From the NCBI RefSeq assembly GCF_003651185.1, contig NZ_RCDC01000004.1:2032659-2096658 (forward strand): a stretch of 64,000 bases of DNA, read 5' to 3'. Positions 8,329-16,040 of the stretch are shown one piece after another; within the stretch, counting starts at the first letter, position 1, and the number at the start of each line of letters is the position of its first letter. The stretch is from Stenotrophomonas rhizophila. GTDB taxonomy: Bacteria > Pseudomonadota > Gammaproteobacteria > Xanthomonadales > Xanthomonadaceae. Under the pieces are notes generated by a model. The model was not told where the DNA came from, searched no databases, and saw nothing but the letters and a program-made list of their open reading frames with translations. The translations under genes were made by a program, and so were the position numbers.

Positions 8329-9648
8329 ATGGGCGCAATGAAGGGAATGCTTACAGCGAAGGGGCTCGCCGCTCTGCCGGCGGGCGAATGGGCTTCCGAT
8401 CCGGCCCCGCGCGGAGCGGGCTGCCTGGACGTTCGCAAGCTGGCAGGCGGGCAGCTGCGATTCTATTACCGATACACCAAGGCCAACGGCCAGCGGGACC
8501 GCCTGCTGATCGGCACCGGCCTGGCACTGACCGCGGCGCGCGAGTCAGCGGCGGCGTTGTCCCGCCGGTATCAAGCCGGCGAACGGGATCTGCGCGATGC
8601 GATCGCGGCCGAGACAGCTGCAGCGGAACGTGCGAAGGCCGACGCCTTGGCCGAGTCGACGCGCCGCTCCGGAGCAACCCTGGGCGCGCTGATGATGGCT
8701 TACGCCCAGAGCTTGGAGGATGCCGGCAAGGTCTCCGCCGCAGCAACCCGCGCTGCCATCAGGCGCCACATCGAAGAACCGTGGCCGGCCCTGTGGGCGC
8801 GTCCCGCTTCTGAGCTCGAATTGGATGATCTGCTCCCCATCCTGTCCCGCATGGTGCGCGGCAAGAAGCTGCGCGAAGGCGGCAAGATCCGTTCGTACCT
8901 GCGTGCGGCCTATGCGGCGGCGATCGCGGCAAAGCAGGATGCGGCCGCCCCTGATGCACTGCGCGCGCTCAACGTGTCCAGGAACCCCGCGCGCGACCTT
9001 GCGACCCTCGACAGCGGACAGCCGCGCGACCGGGTGCTTTCGGTGGCCGAGCTTCGCGCGTACTGGCGAAGGATCGAGGCCATACCCGGACGGCAGGGCG
9101 CGCTCCTGCGCTTCCACCTGCTGACCGGCGGCCAGCGCATCGCACAGCTGATCCGCTTGCAGTGGTCAGATCACGCTCACGACGCAGACACCGGTACCGG
9201 GTCCGTGCGCCTGCTCGACATCAAGGGCCGGCGCCGGCTCCCTCGAGTGCATCTGGTGCCCTTGCTCCCACGGATGGCCATGGATCTCGCCACCCTGCGA
9301 GGAGATAGTGACGGGCCACACCTGTTCTCGCTCACCGCCGGGAAGACGCCCGCCACCTATGACGAGTTGCGAGGAATCATGGACCCAGTCGTGGCAAACA
9401 TGGTGACCGCCGGTGAGCTGGCATCGCCGTGCACCCCAGGTGACCTGCGCCGCACAGTGGAAACGCGGCTCGCGGCGCTGGGCCTGTCCGAAGAGGTTCG
9501 TGGTCACCTGCAGTCACACGGCCTGAGCGGCGTCCAGAAGCGGCACTACAACTTCTTTGAGTACGATGCGGAGAAGCGCGCTGCCGTTGAGGCGCTGCTG
9601 GATCTGCTCACCGGCAAAGCAGCAGCTGTGGTGTGTTCAAGCGGCTAG
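8329..9648 (+). CDS. int: Tyrosine-type phage integrase
   Basis: 439 residues from the ATG at 8329; starts at GTG 8242 or ATG 8338 are also possible and none has a clear ribosome binding site. The N-terminal part carries the arm-binding-like domain of P4-type integrases (GQLRFYYRYTKANGQRDRLL), a SAM-like core-binding domain follows (about residues 110-220), then the catalytic domain: Arg in LLTGGQRIAQLIRLQW (about 270), DLRRTVETRL (about 371), and the Tyr in GVQKRHYNFFEY (about 407). The usual His before LRRT is Gly here. It integrates and excises the prophage at tRNA-Ile2. Transcribed away from attL. Confidence 0.92.
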   Translation: MGAMKGMLTAKGLAALPAGEWASDPAPRGAGCLDVRKLAGGQLRFYYRYTKANGQRDRLLIGTGLALTAARESAAALSRRYQAGERDLRDAIAAETAAAERAKADALAESTRRSGATLGALMMAYAQSLEDAGKVSAAATRAAIRRHIEEPWPALWARPASELELDDLLPILSRMVRGKKLREGGKIRSYLRAAYAAAIAAKQDAAAPDALRALNVSRNPARDLATLDSGQPRDRVLSVAELRAYWRRIEAIPGRQGALLRFHLLTGGQRIAQLIRLQWSDHAHDADTGTGSVRLLDIKGRRRLPRVHLVPLLPRMAMDLATLRGDSDGPHLFSLTAGKTPATYDELRGIMDPVVANMVTAGELASPCTPGDLRRTVETRLAALGLSEEVRGHLQSHGLSGVQKRHYNFFEYDAEKRAAVEALLDLLTGKAAAVVCSSG

Positions 9649-9799
9649 GCACAAGACTTGCCTTCCGCGCGAGCTGACGTGGGATCCTCTAGGCACAAGC
9701 CAATGCAATTGCCGAACTCGTCACTATTTTCAATAGATACAGTTACTTAAGCATCGCCCTCCCCAGCGGCCAGGTCTTCAGGAGGCCGTGACCAATTTC

Positions 9800-9813
9800 A
9801 CACAAAAAAGTGT
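9800..9813. promoter_or_regulatory. Inverted repeat ACAC-N6-GTGT upstream of accessory module
   Basis: An ACAC AAAAAA GTGT dyad, followed by TGTGTAAAAT (9821-9830), a plausible -10 region, lies 25-50 bp upstream of the three-gene module. It could be the operator of the HTH protein encoded as the second gene. Inference from position only. Confidence 0.3.
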
Positions 9814-9853
9814 CAACTTATGTGTAAAATGGCGTCACCCCCGAGGAACTGAC

Positions 9854-10654
9854 ATGGCCAAGCTCTCTAAGGCTCCCGTCTTCTACACCGTCGTGCAGGT
9901 GCTTCACAGCCCCATCCTTAAGTTGGATGCTCTGATACCTGAGCTCCAAGATCAGCTCCGTAAGGAGGGGTTCCCAGGATACTCAGCGTCAATACAGACT
10001 GGCTTTGAGGTGAAGGCCGATCCGACCGGGACGACTGAGCCAAAAATCAGCCAGAAGCAGACGATCGCGCATGTGTTTGCTTCAAGGGATTCCACTCATT
10101 CTATCGTGCTACGCGAACAGTCACTTTCGTATCAAACGGTTGAGTTTGATTCCATGTCTGTATTTGAGCGCGCACTGGCAAAAGCAATTGAGGTTACATC
10201 AAGGATTCTCGAGCCAGACTCGTATACGAGGATCGGCATGAGGCTTCTGGATGCAGTGGCGCACCCTAGCGACGACCTCACTCGTTACATCCGCCCAGAG
10301 TTTCTTGGTCTTGTCGGCACATTGGGAGATGAATGGGATGCAGACTACACATTCAACGAAACGTTACTGATTAAAGAAGAAAGACGTATCAAGGCCAGAG
10401 TATTATCTAGATCCACACAACTTTCCTATCCAGCGGATCTCATACATATTGCACCCCCAATTCCCGAAAGATTTCGTGGCATTGAAGGTGTGCATGCAAT
10501 GATTGACTCGGACGCAATCTTCGGAGGACAGAATGGGTTTGCTAGAGAATTCGATGGCGCGGAAATTTTAACTCACCTCAAGGCACTAAAGTCCGACTTG
10601 AGCGAAGTTTTTAGGTCGATAGTTACACCAGAGGCATTGGAGGACTGGAAATAA
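9854..10654 (+). CDS. TIGR04255-like protein, first gene of accessory module
   Basis: 266 residues from ATG 9854, preceded by GAGGAAC (an earlier start at 9788 lacks this). It begins MAKLSKAPVFYTVVQVLHSP and later has YSASIQTGFEVKADPTG, YQTVEFDSMSVFERALAKAI and RIGMRLLDAVAHPSDDL, the pattern of the sporadically distributed TIGR04255 family (hydrophobic APV start, F-E-x-F-x-x-x-L segment, R-x-G-x-R-x-x-N/D). The family has no established biochemistry. Codon use and base composition are visibly more AT-rich than the rest of the prophage. It is followed after 1 nt by an HTH gene and then a third unknown gene, so the three are probably one operon added as cargo beside the integrase. Confidence 0.7.
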   Translation: MAKLSKAPVFYTVVQVLHSPILKLDALIPELQDQLRKEGFPGYSASIQTGFEVKADPTGTTEPKISQKQTIAHVFASRDSTHSIVLREQSLSYQTVEFDSMSVFERALAKAIEVTSRILEPDSYTRIGMRLLDAVAHPSDDLTRYIRPEFLGLVGTLGDEWDADYTFNETLLIKEERRIKARVLSRSTQLSYPADLIHIAPPIPERFRGIEGVHAMIDSDAIFGGQNGFAREFDGAEILTHLKALKSDLSEVFRSIVTPEALEDWK

Positions 10655-10655
10655 A

Positions 10656-11246
10656 ATGGCCTTCATCAAACATAGCAAAAAAACTAAGAATCTTGCCACG
10701 GCAGCCATTTTTGCTGGCGTCATGATGACTGGCACCGGTGGCAGTCTTTATGCCGGCACTGATCCTCACGGCTATATGGTGCCTGGGGTCGAGCGAGTCG
10801 AAGACCATGGGAGTAACAGCCAGGTACGACGTGAGGTGGTCGCACCGATCCGCGACCAATTGGAAGTCATTACCAAAGGACTTCAGACAACCAGCGCAAA
10901 CTTGGCAAGAGCCATGGGCGTTTCACGAACCACCATCTATAACTGGATGAAGGATAACTCCGCACCTGGCTCTGCCGTGCAGATCAAGCTGGATCAACTG
11001 GCAGATGCTGGGCGCAAGCTGTCCGAAGCGGGCATTCCAGCCAAGAGCTCACTGGCACTATCCATACACTCAGGAAAGAATTTTTGGGAGGCGTTTGCTG
11101 CTGGCTCTTCAGCAGATGCGCTCATTAAGAATATTCTTGCATCGCACCAGGAACGCGCTAGTCAGCGGGAACTGATTGCTGCTCGATTGGCTGAGAAGAG
11201 GTCGCGAGGTAGCCTTCGCCGACTGGATGATGTCGACCTGACCTGA
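10656..11246 (+). CDS. HTH protein with hydrophobic N-terminus, second gene of accessory module
   Basis: 196 residues. Residues 12-33 (LATAAIFAGVMMTGTGGSLYAG) are hydrophobic and resemble a signal or membrane anchor. The middle contains a clear Xre-like helix-turn-helix: LQTTSANLARAMGVSRTTIY followed by NWMKDNSAPGSAVQIKLDQL. The C-terminus is helical and basic (QRELIAARLAEKRSRGSLRR). It starts immediately after the TIGR04255-like gene. A DNA-binding regulator or antitoxin role fits the HTH; whether the N-terminal helix really inserts into membrane is not known. Confidence 0.6.
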   Translation: MAFIKHSKKTKNLATAAIFAGVMMTGTGGSLYAGTDPHGYMVPGVERVEDHGSNSQVRREVVAPIRDQLEVITKGLQTTSANLARAMGVSRTTIYNWMKDNSAPGSAVQIKLDQLADAGRKLSEAGIPAKSSLALSIHSGKNFWEAFAAGSSADALIKNILASHQERASQRELIAARLAEKRSRGSLRRLDDVDLT

Positions 11247-11255
11247 GCCGCTAAC

Positions 11256-12029
11256 ATGAGCGAAGAAAGGAATCTAAGTTGGTGGCAAGGAGCCCTAGCG
11301 ATGCTAGATGGCACGCTAGGGGTTTTGATTAGCCATGACTGCGACATCGCGGCTGAAAGTTCCGTTGAGCCGAAGATCGAGTGGATCCCGGCTACGGCTT
11401 CGTCAACGGATGGATCTAAAACTTACGGAAAGAATCCGCGCATTCTCGAGCTTTCCTGCGGAGCAAACACCGGCAGCGCCCAATGCTTGCACTTCGACGT
11501 GCGCAGCAAGACGACACCTGACAAGCAACATTTTTTCCAGAATGCTGCCCTTTTTGAGCAACAATTTTCCGCTGACCAACTAGTGATTCTGCGCAGATGG
11601 CTTTCCGCGCGCTACGGAAGGTCAGCATTCCCTGACGCGTTCGAATCCGCAATGGATCGGGTCAGATCTAAGGTTGACGAACTTTCGAAGAAGAGCGGAG
11701 GTGGCATTCGCGCACTCTATTTCGACGTCGATGATGGGCACATGACTGAGCGCGAGACGGAAGGCGATCCGTACGAACTCTTGGTCTACGTAGTCTATCC
11801 TATGGAGACTCCGATCAAGATAGCTGAAGAATTCGCCACCAAGCTGTCAGCTATTTTTAGCAGCAAGTTCAAGACTAGCGGCGTGTGGAATGGCATTGAA
11901 CTAGTTTCTTGCGACGCAATATGTGAAGATAATTTTTCGCTCCTTCTTGCCAACAGCACTAAAACTTGGCGCGTCGATCATAGAAGCTTGGCAACTCCGG
12001 GAGCGTCTGTTCCAGAACCGGATAGGTGA
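11256..12029 (+). CDS. Unknown protein with SHDCD motif, third gene of accessory module
   Basis: 257 residues; ATG at 11256 is preceded by GAGCCGCTAAC, a weak ribosome binding site 9 nt after the HTH gene. Near the N-terminus GVLISHDCDIAAESSVEPKI gives the motif (V/L)-x-S-x-x-C-D-I. It then reads IEWIPATASSTDG and KNPRILEL. Similar S-x-x-CDI starts occur in uncharacterised proteins of accessory regions, but I cannot name a family with certainty. The conserved Cys-Asp could be catalytic or structural. No membrane helix. AT-rich like the two genes before it. Function unknown; a role with its two partners in defence, toxicity or lysogenic conversion is only a hypothesis. Confidence 0.55.
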   Translation: MSEERNLSWWQGALAMLDGTLGVLISHDCDIAAESSVEPKIEWIPATASSTDGSKTYGKNPRILELSCGANTGSAQCLHFDVRSKTTPDKQHFFQNAALFEQQFSADQLVILRRWLSARYGRSAFPDAFESAMDRVRSKVDELSKKSGGGIRALYFDVDDGHMTERETEGDPYELLVYVVYPMETPIKIAEEFATKLSAIFSSKFKTSGVWNGIELVSCDAICEDNFSLLLANSTKTWRVDHRSLATPGASVPEPDR

Positions 12030-12050
12030 GCTAAAGGATTCGCCAAAAGC

Positions 12051-12266
12051 TCAGAAGGGAAGATCTTCTATCAGTTCCGAGATGGAATAAATGCCCGCTG
12101 CGCGTTGTTCGTCGCTAGCGGTTGCCCTCAACCGTCGCGCGCTCTGCCGACGGCGAGCACGAGCTCGCCAACTCCCCGAGGTGTCCCGTTCAAGGTCCGA
12201 TGCACGCTGCAGCTTGGCCTCTGCCTGGGCCTCCAATGAGGCCTGATCCTTCTGCCTTTTCGCCAT
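12051..12266 (-). CDS. Small basic/acidic helical protein
   Basis: 71 residues from ATG 12266 (MAKRQKDQASLEAQAEAKLQ), with Arg-rich centre (RARARRRQSARRLR) and an acidic end (YSISELIEDLPF). It looks coiled-coil or helical. It lies on the minus strand between the accessory module and umuDC, tail-to-tail with the SHDCD gene. No family recognised and no strong ribosome binding site, so it could be spurious. Confidence 0.4.
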   Translation of the reverse strand: MAKRQKDQASLEAQAEAKLQRASDLERDTSGSWRARARRRQSARRLRATASDEQRAAGIYSISELIEDLPF

Positions 12267-12375
12267 TGCAGCAGGATACCGGGGCGCTGTCGCGCAGGTC
12301 GCGACTGGCGCGGAGCCGGCACCATGGCGGCGGAACACGTTTAGCAGCGGCCGGACCCGCCCTCACAGCCAGTCA

Positions 12376-12391
12376 TTAGTAATTGTACTAA
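12376..12391. promoter_or_regulatory. LexA box upstream of umuDC
   Basis: TTAGTAATTGTACTAA is an inverted repeat of TTAGTA with a 4-nt spacer. It has the same half-sites and spacing as the LexA operators known from Xanthomonas (TTAGTA-N4-TACTAA). It lies 51 bp before the umuD start, so the operon should be induced by DNA damage. Confidence 0.8.
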
Positions 12392-12441
12392 TATGCGTTC
12401 CGTCTCGACTCGTGAGACAAGCCGCTCCCAGAGTACGCCCC

Positions 12442-12924
12442 ATGCAGTCCCTCCCCTTCCCCCACACCTTGGCGTGGCCCGTCGGGCCCGCCCTGATCGA
12501 CGGCCCGGCGCAGTTCGTGCCCCTTGCCGCCGCGCGCGCGCGGCTGGGCTTCCCGTCGCCGGCCGACGACTTCATGGACGAGGCCATCGACCTGCACCGC
12601 CTGCTGGTGCGCAACCCGGCCGCCACCTTTCTCTACCGCGCCGATGGCTGGTCCATGAGTGGCGCCGGCGTGAGCGACGGGGACATCCTGGTGGTGGACC
12701 GGTCGGTTACTCCGCAGGCCGGTGACCTGGTCATTGCTATCTGGGACGGGAACCAGCCCAGCTGCAAGGTGCTTCAGCTGTTCGAGAGCCACATGGAGCT
12801 GCACTCGGCCAACCCCGACTTCCCGCCCATCGTGCTCGAGCAACCCACCGAGGTTGAGGTATTCGCCGTCGTGGGGGTCGTCCGCCAGATCAAGCGCCGG
12901 AGCTGCCATGTTCGGGCTCGTTGA
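12442..12924 (+). CDS. umuD: UmuD-like S24 peptidase, error-prone polymerase subunit
   Basis: 160 residues from ATG 12442 (MQSLPFPHTLAWPVG); an upstream ATG at 12412 is less likely. The catalytic Ser is S71 in GWSMSGAGVSDGDILVVDR and the Lys is about K109 (PSCKVLQLF). The expected self-cleavage position, before GFPSPADDF, is Leu35-Gly36 here in place of the Cys-Gly of E. coli. RecA-stimulated cleavage would yield the active form that joins UmuC to make Pol V. The gene overlaps umuC by 17 nt and has a LexA box upstream. Confidence 0.9.
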   Translation: MQSLPFPHTLAWPVGPALIDGPAQFVPLAAARARLGFPSPADDFMDEAIDLHRLLVRNPAATFLYRADGWSMSGAGVSDGDILVVDRSVTPQAGDLVIAIWDGNQPSCKVLQLFESHMELHSANPDFPPIVLEQPTEVEVFAVVGVVRQIKRRSCHVRAR

Positions 12925-14158
12925 CGGCAACAACTTCTATGCCAGCTGCGAGCGCGTGTTCCAGCCGGCGCTGCGCGGCGTTCCGCTGGTGGTGCTGAGC
13001 AACAACGACGGGTGCGCGATCGCGCGCTCGGCCGAAGCCAAGGCGTTGGGCATCAAGATGGGCCAGCCGGCTCATGAGCTGAAGCACCTGGTGCGCCGCC
13101 ACGGGCTTCAGATGCGCTCGGCAAACTTCGGTCTGTACGGCGACATGAGCGCCCGCGTCGTGACCATCCTGCGCGAAGCCGCGCCCCGGGTGGAGGTCTA
13201 CAGCATCGATGAGAGCTTCATCGACCTTGAAGGTGTGCGGAACCGAGAACGATTCGCCCGGGATCTGCGGCAGCGCGTGCATCGGTGGACCGGCATTCCG
13301 AACTGCATCGGAATCGGCCCCACGAAGACCTTGGCCAAGCTGGCCAACAAGGTGGCCAAGGGCGCAGACGGCGTGATTGACCTCGGGGAAGCCCGTTGCC
13401 GCGACGCGGTGCTGCGCACGTTTCCGGTCGGCGATCTCTGGGGTGTAGGGCGCCGGCTGGCGCCGCGGTTGGAAGCCATGGGCATCAGCACCGCCGCTGC
13501 GCTGCGCGACGCGCCGGCGGACGACATCCTGGCCGCCTTCGGGGTGACGCTGGCGCGCACTCAGCGCGAGCTTCAGGGGCATCCCTGCATGGAGCTGGAG
13601 GAAGTGGAGCCGGATCGCCAGCAGATCATGGTGAGCCGATCATTTGCAGACCGCGTGGAGGACCACGATGCAGTTGCCCAAGCGCTGGCCACCTTCGCTG
13701 TGCGCGCATGCGAGAAGCTGCGCGCTCGGGGCCTGGTCACCGCCGGCGTTTGGGTGTTCGCCCATTCCGACGTGTTCCGGCCGGAACTGCGGCAGCACAA
13801 CGCAAGCAGGACTGTTGGCCTGCCTGCGTCAACCGCGGACACCACCATTGTGCTGGGTGTCGTGCGCAAGTTGCTGCGCGGCCTGCTCCGCGACGGCATC
13901 GGATACAAGAAGGCAGGGGTGGCGCTGCTCGACTTGGCCCGCCCGGATGAGCTGCAGGCGGATCTATTCGGGCCGACGGTGGTCGGCAACGAGAGGCTGA
14001 TGGTCACCTTGGACCGGATCAACCAGAAGTTCGGGCGCGGCACCGCCGGCCTTGGCGCATCGGGTTGGCAGGCGCGGCCAGCGTGGGGCATGCGGCAGCA
14101 GATGCTCTCGCCGAACTACACGACCTCCGTGCACGAGATCCCGCCGGTGCGCTGCTGA
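12908..14158 (+). CDS. umuC: UmuC-like Y-family DNA polymerase subunit
   Basis: 416 residues from ATG 12908 (MFGLVDGNNFYASCERVF), overlapping umuD. Y-family motifs are intact: LVDGNNFYASCE with the metal-binding Asp, the active-site YSIDESFIDL (SIDE), GIGPTKTLAKLANKVAK, and the HhH region VGDLWGVGRRLAPRLEAMGI. The C-terminal DUF4113-like segment (DRINQKFGRGTAGLGASGW) is present. With UmuD it should form a translesion polymerase that gives SOS mutagenesis. A prophage copy can supply this function to hosts that use the ImuA-ImuB-DnaE2 system. Confidence 0.95.
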   Translation: MFGLVDGNNFYASCERVFQPALRGVPLVVLSNNDGCAIARSAEAKALGIKMGQPAHELKHLVRRHGLQMRSANFGLYGDMSARVVTILREAAPRVEVYSIDESFIDLEGVRNRERFARDLRQRVHRWTGIPNCIGIGPTKTLAKLANKVAKGADGVIDLGEARCRDAVLRTFPVGDLWGVGRRLAPRLEAMGISTAAALRDAPADDILAAFGVTLARTQRELQGHPCMELEEVEPDRQQIMVSRSFADRVEDHDAVAQALATFAVRACEKLRARGLVTAGVWVFAHSDVFRPELRQHNASRTVGLPASTADTTIVLGVVRKLLRGLLRDGIGYKKAGVALLDLARPDELQADLFGPTVVGNERLMVTLDRINQKFGRGTAGLGASGWQARPAWGMRQQMLSPNYTTSVHEIPPVRC

Positions 14159-14226
14159 AGGCGGCGCTGCCCCGCAAAGGGCACTCAAGCGGGCCGTCTG
14201 CCCGCCACTGCAGGACTCTATCCGGA

Positions 14227-14769
14227 TTACGGCAGGCCGAAACCGTTCTCCAAATTTTGCATCACCAGATACTTTACGATCAGCGACACGATCCCTCCAG
14301 AAACCATCTTGAAGTCCCACTCAGGGCCTTTGGTACCAAAGTCAATTTTCTCGCCGCCACGGCTGTGGACCCGGATAGATGACTTGCGCATTTCATAGAA
14401 TTCCGGGTCAACGGCGGCCCGCGCCGTTTCGTACTTGTCGACCAGGTTGTCGATGTCAGGCTGCTTCAGGGTCCAGCCGGCCCTGTGGGCGAACTTGTTC
14501 CTGATCTGATTGAGCGCCGTGGCTGCAAAGCACAGCTCCTTCGGAAAACCCAGCGCGGCCGCCAGCGCGACCTTATGAGAGAAATTCTGAGGAAGAGAAC
14601 CAGCGACCTCCCACATGTCGTCGGCAACATTCGCCACGAGGAAAAGCTCGATTTGTTGCTCGACCTGGAGCTGCGCCCTCAGAACCGCTCCGAGCACGTC
14701 TTCCGTTTCTAAGGCGGCCACCAAATGCTCCAGCCCGGCCAGAGACTCCACCTCGATTCGCTTCGCCAT
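14227..14769 (-). CDS. HEPN-like (MltR/DUF4145-type) protein
   Basis: 180 residues (MAKRIEVESLAGLEHLVAAL). It is all-helical with LPQNFSHKVALAAALGFP and then LNQIRNKFAH, which holds the R-N-x3-H signature (R90, H95) of HEPN domains. The same arrangement is seen in MltR-like proteins. Many HEPN proteins are RNases in toxin-antitoxin or abortive-infection systems, but MltR itself is a regulator. No partner antitoxin gene adjoins it: it is convergent with umuC and divergent from the SRAP gene. Enzymatic activity is not proven by the motif alone. Confidence 0.65.
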   Translation of the reverse strand: MAKRIEVESLAGLEHLVAALETEDVLGAVLRAQLQVEQQIELFLVANVADDMWEVAGSLPQNFSHKVALAAALGFPKELCFAATALNQIRNKFAHRAGWTLKQPDIDNLVDKYETARAAVDPEFYEMRKSSIRVHSRGGEKIDFGTKGPEWDFKMVSGGIVSLIVKYLVMQNLENGFGLP

Positions 14770-14851
14770 TCATGTCTCCCAATGATGTGCCGACAAGGCA
14801 CGCAGGGGCAGCGTGACATGGCAGTCCCTTATCGTGTCAAGGACGCGGGAG

Positions 14852-14865
14852 ATTGCTGCAGCAAT
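14852..14865. promoter_or_regulatory. 14-bp palindrome between HEPN-like and SRAP genes
   Basis: ATTGCTGCAGCAAT is a perfect palindrome in the 195-bp divergent intergenic region. It does not match the LexA box. It may be an operator for one or both genes; inferred. Confidence 0.3.
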
Positions 14866-14964
14866 AACCACTCCGATCATAGGCCCCCGTCGAGCAACCG
14901 CGCGGCGCTAGGGCGGCATGCCCCTACACGCGCTGGGCACGGGCGGCAGGGCTACCCTCCGGTC

Positions 14965-15630
14965 ATGTGCGGAAGATTCGTCCAGCTGCCCGTTGTCGAC
15001 CTCGGCCTGCCCGGCCTGGCGGACCTTGCCCCGGGCTTGGCCGACATCCAGCCGAGCTTCAACCTGGCGCCGACGCAGCGCGCGTCCGTGATCCTCGATC
15101 GCGGCACCGGCCTGCAGGTCACCCGGCTGTCGTGGGGCCTGCTGCCCTTCTGGGCCAAGGCCAAGAAGCTGCAGGGCTCCACGATCAACGCCCGCATCGA
15201 GACGGTGGCCACCAAGCCGGCCTTCCGGTCCGCGTTCAAGAAGCGCCGCTGCCTGATCCCCATGGCCGGGTACTACGAGTGGTCGGTCAACGCCGAAGAC
15301 GGCAAGAAGGATCCGTGGTTCATCCACGCGACCGGGCAGCTGCTGGCGGCCGGCCTCTGGGAAGACACCAGCCCCCTGCTCGACCCGGACAACCTAGGCA
15401 CCTTCACTGTGATCACCGGCGACAGCAGCGGCGTGTCGGCCGATATCCACGACCGCATGCCGGTGTGGCTGACGGCAGGCCAAGCCGATGAGTGGCTGGC
15501 GGCCGCGCCCGACGACGCGATGGCGATGCTGCTGGCCAGCGAGCCGCCGGCGATGGAGGCCTATCGCGTCAGCCGGGCAGTAAACACCCCGCGCAACAAT
15601 AATGAACAGCTGCTGGAGCCCGTGAGCTAG
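14965..15630 (+). CDS. SRAP (YedK/HMCES-type) abasic-site protein
   Basis: 221 residues from ATG 14965, chosen because processing must expose Cys2: MCGRFVQLPV. Family residues are all present: Cys2, N in INARIET (NAR motif), the Glu of MAGYYEWS and the His of ADIHDRMPVWL. SRAP proteins crosslink through Cys2 to abasic sites in single-stranded DNA and protect them. A longer upstream frame lacks family similarity. Placed near umuDC, it forms a DNA-damage cluster, although no LexA box was seen directly upstream. Confidence 0.9.
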   Translation: MCGRFVQLPVVDLGLPGLADLAPGLADIQPSFNLAPTQRASVILDRGTGLQVTRLSWGLLPFWAKAKKLQGSTINARIETVATKPAFRSAFKKRRCLIPMAGYYEWSVNAEDGKKDPWFIHATGQLLAAGLWEDTSPLLDPDNLGTFTVITGDSSGVSADIHDRMPVWLTAGQADEWLAAAPDDAMAMLLASEPPAMEAYRVSRAVNTPRNNNEQLLEPVS

Positions 15631-15666
15631 CTGGCTGCCGGATGCGCCTACCGCCCCTTCTGCCCG

Positions 15667-16035
15667 CTATAACACGACGGCGAGGGACTCGCCCTCACCG
15701 CCGGTCTGCTCGTCAACAGGCGCCGTCTCCGCATCCCACACTCGCTCGGTGGCCGCCTTGATCATCGCCATCAGCTTCCAGCCGGGCTCCACCAGCCCTT
15801 CGCCGGTGAATGGGTCGGTGATGGCGTATTCGCCACCGATCAGCCCCGCTATATCGTGCCGGATCGTCCGCTCATACCCGCGCGTGTTGACCATTCCGGT
15901 CTCCCGATCCCAGTCCACTCGCTCGAAGTGGAAAAGCACCGGGCCGGTGTTGGTGCGGAAGTCCCACTGCACATCGATGCGGGTGGCGAACATCTCCACC
16001 GCGTTGTTGCCGCTTTCCGATTGGATCAGAGACAC
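15667..16035 (-). CDS. Phage protein downstream of tail-tip gene
   Basis: 122 residues (MSLIQSESGNNAVEMFATRI) starting 5 nt after the gpJ-like gene, the last gene of the late operon. It contains VQWDFRTNTGPVLFHFERVD and GWKLMAMIKAATERVWDAE. No domain recognised. Genes in this place often encode tail-fibre assembly or tip accessory proteins; that is inferred from position. Confidence 0.6.
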   Translation of the reverse strand: MSLIQSESGNNAVEMFATRIDVQWDFRTNTGPVLFHFERVDWDRETGMVNTRGYERTIRHDIAGLIGGEYAITDPFTGEGLVEPGWKLMAMIKAATERVWDAETAPVDEQTGGEGESLAVVL

Positions 16036-16040
16036 GTCGG

